A stretch of DNA of 64,000 nt from Sialis fuliginosa (lineage: Eukaryota > Arthropoda > Insecta > Megaloptera > Sialidae). The DNA lies in contig OY540809.1 of assembly GCA_961205875.1 (NCBI GenBank), positions 13,466,267-13,530,266 of the forward strand, given 5' to 3'. A program made the position numbers and the translations under genes. Positions 44,255 to 54,707 of this stretch are shown here, in pieces. Below the pieces are notes generated by a model, which saw only the letters and a list, made by a program, of their open reading frames with translations, was not told where the DNA came from and searched no databases. Numbering within the stretch: position 1 is the stretch's first letter; each line of letters opens with the position of its first letter.

Positions 44255-47200
44255 CTACATTACATAGTCTTCGAGATGTGCAGGTGTTTTCCTTTCACGT
44301 CTTGGACGTAACACTGGTGTATCAAGTATGTTGTTCGGCATGAGGTCATCCTCAGCAGTTTCAGCTACGGGTGTTCGATCTTGCTGTAAAACATCACCTT
44401 CGCTGTGTGTTGATGGGCTTCGAGCTTTTCCTGACAATTTGCAATGTTCACTTATCTTCTTGAAAAATGATGCGTTCCTTATTTTGACTTCATTTCCTCT
44501 TTTTGCAAATATTTTGGTGCCTCTGATCTTGGTTATTATGTACGGTGATGGATCGAAAGCTGTCGTTAGTTTGTTAATTTTGTTTTGTTTGCATAAAACT
44601 AGATCACCTACTTTCAGATTATGAGTTCTTGTATGTCTTCGTTTATCAGCGTACTGTTTATTTTGAAGTTTGGCGTTGTTGTTTGAAACGGCTGCTTGAT
44701 TGTTTTCATTTTTTCCTTCTGTTGATTCAAAACTTGGTAGAAAATTATTCATTTTGCGATTAAACAACAACTCGTATGGTGACTGTTTTGTTGCTGGATG
44801 TGGTGTTGATACATAATTCATTAGGAACAAATTTAGCTGGGCTGTAAAATTGTTGTCTTCTAAATTACTACAACGCAGGGATTTGCTTAGTGTTTCAACA
44901 AATCGTTCTGCTTGACCGTTTGCTTCTGGCCAATAGGGTGTTACCTTGTGATGTTTGAAATTGTATTTCTTCGCGAACTGTTCAAAATCTCTACCGTTGA
45001 ATGGAGGGCCGTTGTCAGATTTAATTTCTTTGATGATGCCAAACGTTCTGAATATCTTTTGCAAAACATTCTGTACATTTTCAAAATTTGTCGAGTTAAT
45101 GACTTCCACAATTGGGTATTTTGTGTATTCGTCGACTAAAACCAAAATATACTTGTTATTTGGGAATGGACCAACGAAATCGATCGCTGCTCGCTCAAAA
45201 GGTTCTGTTGCCGTTTCCCCTAGCATAATAGGATCACGATTATGCGTTTGCGTTACTGATTGACAAGCAAGACAGTTTTTGATGGTGTTTTCTACCATTT
45301 TATCGATATTGGGGAACCAAAGTTTTGTTCGTATTAATTGTTTTGTTTTGACAATACCTTGATGTCCTTTGTGAGCTAAATCGACTGCTCTCTGTTGTAG
45401 CTTGAACGGTAAAATCAATCTACTGCCTCGTAGAATAACGCTATCTTTTGCTGACAGTTCATTTTTGATGAGTTTGAATGGTTTTAAGTTCGGGTTGTTC
45501 CATAAACTTGAACGATTCTCTTGGATTGCTTCCAACAGTTCTGCTAATGTTCTGTCCGACACGGTTTCTGCTCGAACTTCATCCACTGACATTGCATTTG
45601 GTATGCTGTTTTGAATTATAAAATTCACAAAATTCTCGATTTTGACATCTTGTTTCTGATTGGTTTGCAGCGGATGTCTTGAGAAATAATCCGATGGATT
45701 CGTGGATCCTTTTTGATGTACTACCACATAGTTGTATTGTTGAATTTTAAGGATTAATCTTTCGATTCTAGGAGAGGCTGCTGCTCTTGGGTTTCTTAAA
45801 ATATTCACAATTGGTTTATGATCAGTATGTAAAATAAAATTCATACCTGACAGGTAGATGTGAAAATGCTGCAATGCCCAATTTATTGCTAACATCTCTT
45901 TTTCTATCTGGCTGTATCGTTCTTCTACTGAAGTAAGTGTTCGACTGCCATATGCCACAATGTCGATCTTGTTTTTATCTTCTTGTGATATAATAGCTGC
46001 TAATCCCTGTGGACCTGCGTCTACATGGACATGTGTTTTTTTTTTAATGTCAAAATATGCTAAATTGTTGGCGTTGCTTAGGATTTCCTTTAGGTACATA
46101 AAAGCATCTTGGTGGGCTTGTTTCCAGTTCCATTCCGCGTTTTTATGTATCAACTCTCGCAAAGGTTTTGTTGCTGATGCCAGATTTGGAAGAAATTTCC
46201 CTACATAATTTAGCATTCCTAAAAGACTTCTTACTTCTGATGCGTTTGTAGGAGGTTCCAATTTTTTGAAAACTTCTACTTTCTTGGGATCTGGTTTTAT
46301 CCCACTTTTTGAGAAAACGAAACCGAAAAATGTTACTTCGTTCTGACTGAACGCACACTTGTTTTCGTTGACTGTTAGGTTACGTTCACTGAGTCGATTC
46401 AACACTGCTAATAACGCTTCATCATGTTCTTGTTTTGATTTTCCGAAAATGAGAATATCGTCCACCACATTTAAGACACCTGTTATGTTAGTCAGGACTT
46501 GACGAATTGTGTCTTGGAAAATTTCAGCTGCTGCATTTACACCAAAATTTAAACGTTTGTAACGGTACAAACCGCAATGAGTTGAAAAGGTTGTTATGAT
46601 ACGTGAATCTTTGTCTAATGTCAACTGATGATATCCATCTTTAAGGTCTATTTTGCTGAATAAGACTGCACCGTTTAGTTGCAAAATGATATCGTCGATT
46701 GTTGGCGTGACATGTCTTTCTCGTTTGATTGCTTTGTTTGGAACACGCATATCTACGCACATGCGAATTACTTCAGGGTTGTGTGGTTTAGGTACGATCA
46801 CAATTGGTGAAACCCATGGAGTTGCCCCGTTTGCCTTTTCTATTATATCTTCATCTTCCAAACGTTTTAATTCTGCCTCGACTCGTGCTCGTAGATGAAA
46901 AGGAATCCGTCTGTGTTTTTGAGCTACCGGTTGCATCTCTTTGTTAATGTGTAAATGTACTTCACAATTTGTTAAATTTCCAATACCATTTGTTAAAGCT
47001 GGAACGTTCTTTTTCACCCATTCAATGTTTATGATTGTTGGTAATGTGTCCAAAACTTGTGTTATGTGCACTATGTTTAACGCACTTGCTGTTTTGAAAC
47101 TCAGCAAAGGTTCAGCTTCGCCTTCTAAGATGAACACTTCGTATGTAGTAACTTGATGTTTATATTTAAAAACACCCCTAAAACTCCCCGCTATAGGTAA

Positions 47201-48229
47201 TGCTTCGTTAGAATTATATGGGTAAATTTTTGTGTTTACGCACGTGACACTTGGTTTGTGAATCATGTGTTTTAGACATGAGGAACTGATGATATTCACA
47301 CTGCTACCGGTGTCTATAACGAAACTCATATAATTGTCATTTAACGTAAGTGAAGTTTTAGGTGTTTTCACTAAACTGTTTGTTGTGAGTTTAAAAGAGT
47401 TATCAGAGTCCGAACTAATTGTTTTAGCCGTTCCCGCACTTTGTTTTGTGAAATTTGCACGTGGTTTGTTTTCTTTTGTTTGATTGTTTTTGCTTAGGCA
47501 CACCTTCGAGAAATGACCGCGTTTCCCGCATGTTAAACACGTAACACTAAATGCTGGGCATGTTTGTCTGCCTTTTTGATGCCATGTTTTGTTAGACACA
47601 TTTGAAAAATTTGTTTGTTTGTTGTGATCAGCTTGTTTCTTGTTAAACTTTTTAAAATCAACTCGATTTGTACGGCCTGTTTCGTTGTTGTCTTGTTCAA
47701 TTGCGTTGAGTTGTAATTGTGTTGTTTCCAGGAGTCGTCCCTGTTCTAATAAAACGTCTAGCTTTGGTTCTTCTCTTAATCCGAAACGCCGCAGATTTGT
47801 TGATCTGGTGTTACTGATTATCTGAGCTTTTATTTCATCGTCTCTGTTTACGAATTTGCAGTTAGCGCTTAGTTTTATTAAACGGGTATAAAACTGATCT
47901 ATGCTCTCGTTCTCCTCTTGTTTAGCTTTTCTAAAATTGTAAATTTCGAAACTGGTGTTTACTTTTGGCTTGAAATGGTCGGTTAGTTTGTTCTTGATAG
48001 TGTCGTATTTTCGCATATCGGAAGTCGGCTCTGTTTTTGGTAGTGATGAATATAAGTCGTAAACATCTTCTCCCACTAAATGAAGCAACATAGCTGCTTT
48101 GCGTTTATCTTCCGAAATGTTTGACGCCGTTAAAAATATATCGAATCTATTTATCCATTTCTCCCATCGTATACCAATATTGTGTGATTCGCTGTGTACG
48201 TTAAATGGTTTAATCTGGTTGTTGTCCAT
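44255..48229 (-). CDS. Gag-Pol polyprotein of the Ty3/gypsy retrotransposon, 1,324 aa
   Basis: A single frame without stops. Residues 1-200 are gag-like; a CCHC zinc knuckle (CLTCGKRGHFSKVC) lies near 231; the aspartic protease motif FVIDTGSS near 302; reverse transcriptase from about 430 (TPWVSPIVIVPKP near 471; catalytic VVDDIL near 589, with Val where many elements have Tyr); RNase H with HVDAGPQG near 738; integrase zinc finger (HKGHQG...CLAC) near 950; integrase core with AAIDFVGPF and SDNGPPFNG near 1073 and a following Glu in EANGQAERF. Gag and pol are fused in one frame, so no frameshift is needed. The closest named group by feel is the K02A2.6-like gypsy elements; a search would confirm. 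It lies opposite to the ABCA genes and is unrelated to them. Confidence 0.95.
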   Translation of the reverse strand: MDNNQIKPFNVHSESHNIGIRWEKWINRFDIFLTASNISEDKRKAAMLLHLVGEDVYDLYSSLPKTEPTSDMRKYDTIKNKLTDHFKPKVNTSFEIYNFRKAKQEENESIDQFYTRLIKLSANCKFVNRDDEIKAQIISNTRSTNLRRFGLREEPKLDVLLEQGRLLETTQLQLNAIEQDNNETGRTNRVDFKKFNKKQADHNKQTNFSNVSNKTWHQKGRQTCPAFSVTCLTCGKRGHFSKVCLSKNNQTKENKPRANFTKQSAGTAKTISSDSDNSFKLTTNSLVKTPKTSLTLNDNYMSFVIDTGSSVNIISSSCLKHMIHKPSVTCVNTKIYPYNSNEALPIAGSFRGVFKYKHQVTTYEVFILEGEAEPLLSFKTASALNIVHITQVLDTLPTIINIEWVKKNVPALTNGIGNLTNCEVHLHINKEMQPVAQKHRRIPFHLRARVEAELKRLEDEDIIEKANGATPWVSPIVIVPKPHNPEVIRMCVDMRVPNKAIKRERHVTPTIDDIILQLNGAVLFSKIDLKDGYHQLTLDKDSRIITTFSTHCGLYRYKRLNFGVNAAAEIFQDTIRQVLTNITGVLNVVDDILIFGKSKQEHDEALLAVLNRLSERNLTVNENKCAFSQNEVTFFGFVFSKSGIKPDPKKVEVFKKLEPPTNASEVRSLLGMLNYVGKFLPNLASATKPLRELIHKNAEWNWKQAHQDAFMYLKEILSNANNLAYFDIKKKTHVHVDAGPQGLAAIISQEDKNKIDIVAYGSRTLTSVEERYSQIEKEMLAINWALQHFHIYLSGMNFILHTDHKPIVNILRNPRAAASPRIERLILKIQQYNYVVVHQKGSTNPSDYFSRHPLQTNQKQDVKIENFVNFIIQNSIPNAMSVDEVRAETVSDRTLAELLEAIQENRSSLWNNPNLKPFKLIKNELSAKDSVILRGSRLILPFKLQQRAVDLAHKGHQGIVKTKQLIRTKLWFPNIDKMVENTIKNCLACQSVTQTHNRDPIMLGETATEPFERAAIDFVGPFPNNKYILVLVDEYTKYPIVEVINSTNFENVQNVLQKIFRTFGIIKEIKSDNGPPFNGRDFEQFAKKYNFKHHKVTPYWPEANGQAERFVETLSKSLRCSNLEDNNFTAQLNLFLMNYVSTPHPATKQSPYELLFNRKMNNFLPSFESTEGKNENNQAAVSNNNAKLQNKQYADKRRHTRTHNLKVGDLVLCKQNKINKLTTAFDPSPYIITKIRGTKIFAKRGNEVKIRNASFFKKISEHCKLSGKARSPSTHSEGDVLQQDRTPVAETAEDDLMPNNILDTPVLRPRRERKTPAHLEDYVM

Positions 48230-48550
48230 GATTGTAACGGATTTTTTTTTTGAAAAAATGATTGTTACATATAATCAAAAATTATGTAAAACGTGCTGAT
48301 TGCCCTTATTTACTTGTTGAAACGACGTTAACTAGTCACTTTTCCCTGTTAATTTAAATAATTAGGTCAAACACACTTTTACTGTTACTATCTTGTTAGA
48401 AAAAATTGTTCTTTTTTTTTCTTTCAACCCGGTGCTTTTGTTTTTCACCTCTGTTTTTTTTTCTTTTGTTTGTTACAAAATTTTTACGCGTTTTCCATTA
48501 ATCTTGTTAATTAATCAAACTACTTTTCCACTCGCGCACCTTTTTTTTAT

Positions 48551-48562
48551 CCTCGTCGCCAA
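48551..48562 (-). promoter_or_regulatory. Primer binding site
   Basis: In element orientation the bases after the 5' LTR read TTGGCGACGAGG. TGG complements the CCA end of a tRNA, so this is the expected minus-strand primer site; which tRNA was not identified. Confidence 0.65.
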
Positions 48563-48714
48563 TGTAATGTTCTTAAATCAAACCAAATAACTGTTACAAA
48601 ACAACTCTTTATTTATACAATCACAATGATCACAATCTATCTATGCACAGCTCCCTGGTGTTCTCCTTGTTCACTCACTTGCTGCTCTGTTCATCATACA
48701 TGCTGGACACTACA
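48563..48714 (-). repeat. 5' LTR of the retrotransposon
   Basis: Identical to 43913-44064. The region 48230-48550 between it and the gag start is a noncoding leader with pyrimidine-rich runs on the + strand. Confidence 0.92.
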
Positions 48715-48734
48715 GTATCAAAAGCGTCTGTAAG

Positions 48735-49758
48735 CAGTGGCGGCGCAAGACCTAAATTTGATGTGGGCAAAATTAATTTGCTAGGCCCCCTGATGACATG
48801 AGAGGACGGGTTTTATAGATAAAAATTTTTTGATTTAAAAAAAAGAAGTGGTATAAATTGTGTTCATTTATTTACATTATTTGTAATATAAAAAATAGAA
48901 AATGTTAAATTTTACTTAGATTTTTATTTGTATTCATAAAAAAATTGCAAACATCGATGTACTGGCACCGCTATAAGGTCGGCCGTTTTAAGAGCAAAAT
49001 ATACCTACTGTTTTTTTGTGATTTATGAGCCTGTTTTTCGTAATTTCCATAATATGAACTCATGTTACTAATAAAACAAGTATCTCATTATTAAATCAAT
49101 TTAATTACCAAAGTCCACAAATATGGTGTGTTTTTAAATTATAGTCTTTTATTTTGTTTATGTTTTTTCTCCAGTAATGGATAAAGTAAAACCAATAATT
49201 AGCACCCAATGATGGACACTTTCTAATGATTATAAAATGATAAGTACTACGACACAAAAGTTATAAAATAGAAAATCGTAAAATTGTAAATAATGTAAAG
49301 CAGATGCTATGAAAATATAATAATTAGTAAATAGATCACACTAATAATTAGTTTAAATGTCCATGACACGCATTGGCCGATTATCGTTAAATTAAACTAT
49401 TTTACAGTTAAGTGTCTATAGATTATGATTCAGTAATGGCAGTAATCAAATATCAACAAAAATTTCTAATTGCGTACATTTAATTAAACAAGAATAACAT
49501 TGTGGTATGATCCAAGCCTGGTGCCAGTACCTTATATGCTTCAATAGATAAAACTTTTTTTAGAGCAAATGTGGTAAGTATTGCTAGTCGGTGGGTTTTT
49601 GTCGTTTTTTACGTGTAAATAGGGCTGCCATCGCACGATCGCCAACATAGGACAAAAAGTTTTAAAAACCCACTGTATAAACCTTCGAGGCGCGAGGCCC
49701 CTCGGGCCGCGAGGTCGTAGGCGGTGGCCCACGTCGCCCACGCCTTGCGCCGCTACTG
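48735..49758. mobile_element. hAT-type nonautonomous element, 1.02 kb
   Basis: CAGTGGCGGCGCAAG and CTTGCGCCGCTACTG are inverted ends (one mismatch), with a perfect 8-bp target duplication TCTGTAAG (48727-48734 and 49759-49766). It contains a diverged copy (about 48960-49555) of the GGCACCAGTC MITE found in gene A intron 11. The right end is GC-rich (GGCGCGAGGCCCCTCGGG). Confidence 0.9.
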
Positions 49759-50046
49759 TCTGTAAGTATAGTATAAATATATGTATACAACACTTATACC
49801 TTTTAAATAAAAATAAAAATATTGTATAGGGGACAATCGAAGAAAAAAAATGGACACAACGTTAAATCCTTATAACAAGAATCATAATATGATGCCAAAC
49901 TGGGTGTCTGTCTTTTGTCTATGTCGGCCATTTGTCTATGTCTGCCTTTTGTCCAGATCCCGTAAAAAATACCTCTTTATGTTATCATTTTTTTTAACTA
50001 GAACCACTAGTTGTAACTATGTTTTAGAAAAATAATTGAAAATAAA

Positions 50047-50136
50047 AAGCCATCTCCATCAACATTTTTAGAAACTTCATCATCTTCCTCATCAAGTTCC
50101 TCATCAACATCATCAAGTTCTTCATCATCATCGTAA
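50047..50136 (+). pseudogene. Decayed extra copy of ABCA coding exon 1 (copy 2)
   Basis: Same context as copy 1 (CTATGTTTTAG acceptor, GAAAATAAA before the start) but the ATG is AAG. It keeps the Ser-rich coding region and the same TAA after 29 codons as copy 1, so the two derive from one already truncated unit. Confidence 0.75.
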
Positions 50137-50220
50137 AAAATGCATATTTATGATATTCTAATTTTTTTTAACTAGAATCACTATTTGTAACTTTGTTTTA
50201 GAGAAATAATTGAAAATAAA

Positions 50221-53200
50221 ATGCCATCTCCACCAACATCTCTACAAGCTTCAACATCATCCTCATCAAGTTCTTCATCAACATCATCTCGTATTTTGTC
50301 AACGACATCAAACTGGAACAAATTTAAACTACTTTTCTGGAAGAACTGGTTGTTGCACATTCGCCATCCATGTAAAACGATATTAGAAATAATTCCACCC
50401 ATTCTTTTTAGTGCTTTTGTTCTTTTATCAAAATTTTTGGTATCAAACAACCAAATTTCAAAAGACATCGAATCACATAAACCAAGCTATTATGAAATGA
50501 ATACGTAAGTAAACAATTATTCTCACTACCTAATTTTTAATGACTCTTAGGGTCGATCCAGACTATCGAGCCGGTCTCGCTCCAATCAAATATAAATAAA
50601 CAATAAACAATGAAATCATTCACACTATAGGTGTCGGTCCAATCACGCTCCGATACAGTAACTATTACTATACTGAATATTTGACTGGAGCGATACCGAA
50701 CCGAGACCGGCACGATAGTCTGGATCGACTCTATAAACTGAAATCAAAGTCTTTATTAGAAATTATTAACTAAGAAATTATGATACTAATTTTTTAGAAC
50801 TACAATAATATCTGTTCCTTGTATTATATGGTCACCAAACATTCCTATTTACCAAAGCGTTATTGAGAAAATTAAACCTAATTTAGCAAATTATACATTA
50901 ATATTAGCATGTAATAATTCAAATGAGTTACATAACGAGCTGACAAAAGTAAATGAAACAAATTCGATTGGGATAGAATTTGAAGACAATATACAAAATA
51001 ATATAACCGAGTTACCAAAAAATTTGAATATATCTTTACGGTTTCAAAAACAATGGCATACTGATGTTTTATATTCCAATGAGTTAATAAAGTCATCTGG
51101 TACGTATAATAATTACGTATCAATTTTAAAATATCTGCCATGGGAGCCACAGGACTTTCTTATAAGTAATTCTGATAGTGAACAGTGTACGTGATTCTTA
51201 ATTTATTAAAACAGATAGAATAAAATAAATGGGACATAAACTATAGATAATATTATTATTCTCTACATTATGTAACAAATGAAATTTTTTGAAGACGGAT
51301 GTTTACTTTTGTCAATTTTGGAATTTTCGAATTATTTTTGAAATAAGAAAAACACTGTTTTAGATAAAAAAAATTCGGGTATGTTATTATCTATATATAA
51401 TTTATTCCCCATACATTTTTTCCAACATTTTTGATTTAGTCAAAAATATTTTTTTTAAATAATTATTTAGAATCACCCACACTATTCACTCTCAGTATTA
51501 CGTATAAGAAAGTTTCATGGTACCTATGGCAAACAGGCACACTGTTTAATCTCTGTAATACGTATAAGAAAGTCCTATGATACTCATGTCAGATATTTCT
51601 TCTCTGCTATAAACCATTTGATTGATTAATAATTTTTTTTTTTCGAAAAAATTAATAGAATATAAATTATAGATAATAATATTACTTACAATTTTTCTCT
51701 AAATCGCACTGTTTCAGAGTAATTCGAAAAATAAAAAAAAAATAGGAGGTTTTCTTCCCAGAAAAAAATTAATCTTAAATATAAAATTTCACCTTTCTAC
51801 GATTTGTCGTATTTGAGTTACAACGCTTACAGACAGACAGACACAAAGACATCATGGCGAAAATAGTCAGAATGGATTTTTTTTAAATCAGCTTCACTAT
51901 ACTTACTTATACTATATGTAAAAATGTATACATTTCATATACATATACTTACATTAGTATAAGAAAGTAAAAAACCATAAACATTATAATTATTTATAAT
52001 TACGTGCTTTTAGAATATAAATCTACGGAATTTTTACGCTTACAATTCTTGATATCCATGGCAGTTATAAAGACAACATATGGGTTAGAAAAATATAAAC
52101 AATTGAAAATAAATCCTGCAGTATCAATTAGAAACTTTCCAAAGGAAGAAGCAGAATTAGATAAAATGATTTTTTTAATTCCTGTCTTCATTTTGTTAAG
52201 TTTTTTGTTTCTTATGAGTTTTACAATACGTTATCTTATTCATGAAAAGGAAATGCTATTGAAGGTAATTATACTCGTATGTATAATGGAAATATAGATC
52301 ATATTATATCTCAAAAAAACACCTGAAAATGGCCACTGAAATAATTGATTGCCGAGATTAGGACCAAAATGAAACAGCTTCACTCAGAAGTCAAGATTTA
52401 TGATAAAAATGGGGAAAATAATCAAAATCTATACCTTTTACAGTATGATTTCACACTTATAGAATATAATTTCACATTAACGAAAACTGATTTCACACAA
52501 ATGACATGATATCACACTACTAACGAAAACTGATTCGCACAAATGAAATATAATTTTACATTAAAGAAAACTGATTTGACACAAATGAAAACAGAATTCA
52601 CAGATAGGATAGTTAATTAATCAGGTGTAAAATTAATATCAACAAATCAAATCAATCAGATTTAAAGGTTTTTTATTTCTTTTAATATTAAATATACATG
52701 TTAATTATATCACATTTCAATAAGGTCTTCCTGGCGCAATGATGCAGCATAATATCGTTCGACATGGTTTGCATATCCAAGATGTTGTGAAATCTCTTAA
52801 ATTGCCACATTAGCAATGTTTTTTTAAAGTGGAGTTCCTTTAAATCGTTAGTAAAACGACATATCCAGGGCAGAATGTATGACATATTGAAGTATACGTG
52901 TATTAACAATCAAGCACCAATCATTTCAGAATTTTGAATGCGTATTTTGGAAGACATTGTTCCATGTCGAACGATATCATGCTGCATCATTGCGCCAGGA
53001 AGATCTTATTAAATTTTGTAGAGTTTGGGTAAATCCTGTGTAGGGTCCTAGGGGTAATATAATAAGGAATAAAATACATGTATTCTTTTGTTGAAATTAT
53101 TTTTACTCTTGAAAAATTAATTTTCCTATATATGTAAATTCTGTTTTCATTTGTGTGAAATAAGTTTTCTTAATTGTGAAATTATATTTCGTTTGTACGA

Positions 53201-54707
53201 AATTTGTTTTCGTTAATTTGAAATCATGTTGCATAAGTGTGAATTCATATTGTAAAAGGTATAGATCGTATTGATAACCACAGATCCACGGAAATTTAAA
53301 TTAAAAAAAATTAAATCTACAAAGATCTGTTAGTCCTCAATACCTCGACCATTTTCTAAATTTATTACCATACTTCTGAAACTTCGTGAGTGGTTTTTTT
53401 CAACAACAACTTTTTAACTTGCGAAAATTCTTAAAAATGGGGTATTTTCGAACGTGCGGCCGCGGAATTTTCCGAGCGGCAGACTGGAAAAACGCCCAAA
53501 GATAGTTGTCGGACAAAATGACCAATGGATTGTAACTAAGATAATATGGTGAGAAAATAGAAAAAAAATTGTCGGACAAAAATAGTGGGGTATCACCTAG
53601 TCTGCCAACCTCCAACATGTCAAAATAACGAGGTTATTATACTTTATTACCAGCTACCTGAAATCTGTAGGATTATTAAATAATAAGATATTTTTACAAT
53701 CCATTGATCATTTTGTCCGACAAATATCTTGGGACGTTTTTCCAGTCCCCGCCGCCCGGATCGCAAAAAAATTGTTCGACTCGTCAAAAAGAAGCCACTC
53801 ACGAAGTTTCAGAAGTATGGTAATAAATTTACAAAAGGGTCGAAGTACTGAGGACTATATGGTAATAAAGATTTCTACGAACTTTGGAATGACGGATAGT
53901 CACAATTAATTATAGTAAAAAAATCTTAATTTTTTAGGAATCGATGAACATTATGGGCATGTCGTATCCGATACAATGGTTAGCATGGTTTATGCAGATA
54001 TTAAGCTTACATTTTATAACGATAACTGTAATTACAGTGATTTATAAAATCCCTGTCATTGAATACTTACAAGTGTTTATGTATTCTAGAATGGATATCT
54101 TGTTTTTAATACTTTTACAATATCTATGCACTACTATAACGCTATGTTTCATGTTAAGTGTACTATTTTCTAAAGGTAAAGTATCATAAAGATAACCAAA
54201 ATGACTTATTTTACTAACTCAACTAATAATTAGAACTTTTGAATTATTATTCAACCGTTTTTTAGGTCTTATATCCGATACCTGTATAGTGTTAATATTT
54301 ATTATATCAATCATTGTAATCAAACTGGTAAATTCAAATGGTACGAAGATACTGGCTTCTTTTATTCATAATTTCTGCATTACTTATATTCTACAGAAAA
54401 TACTAATTTTGGAAAAATTTCGTATAGGTAAATATAAATAATATTTAGCTTATGTTAGTATTGGTTAAAATTGATACAAACCGAAATAATTTTTAAGGTG
54501 TAAAATGGAATAATTTATGGAAGCCAGTGAGTATAACAGATACCTATTCTATCGGTTGTGCGTGGGTAATACTGTTTGTTGATATGATATTGTACATGCT
54601 CATCACGCTGTATTTAGAAAGAGTCTTACCGGGAAACTGTGGTGTTCGCTTGCCGTGGTATTTTCCATTTACCAAATCTTTCTGGTTTCCTACAAAATCA
54701 AATCAAG
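50221..54707 (+). CDS. Gene C exons 1-6: Ser-rich N-terminus, TMD1, first extracellular loop
   Basis: MPSPPTSLQAS and a Ser run, WNKFKLLFWKNWLLHIRHP, first helix, then a loop starting TIISVPCIIWSPNIPIYQ that differs strongly from genes A and B. Exon 3 restarts with KYKSTEFLRLQFLIS, parallel to gene B's GRSARYTKFLRTQ. Exon 4 ESMNIMGMSYPIQW; exon 6 GVKWNNLWKPVS to PGNCGVRLPWYFP, nearly identical to gene B at DNA level. Exon 6 has an AAG acceptor at 54497. Confidence 0.85.

Larger units (their letters stand above)
43913..48714 (-). mobile_element. Intact Ty3/gypsy-type LTR retrotransposon, 4.80 kb
   Basis: Two 152-bp LTRs (43913-44064 and 48563-48714) are identical base for base; each begins TG and ends CA. 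The 5-bp target duplication GTATC flanks the element (43908-43912 and 48715-48719). One long uninterrupted frame between the LTRs runs on the minus strand. Domain order gag, protease, RT, RNase H, integrase defines Ty3/gypsy. No envelope gene. Identical LTRs and an open frame point to a recent insertion. Confidence 0.95.

Noticed and set aside
44912..48299. Plus-strand frames within the retrotransposon
   Set aside because: Shadows of the minus-strand polyprotein frame.
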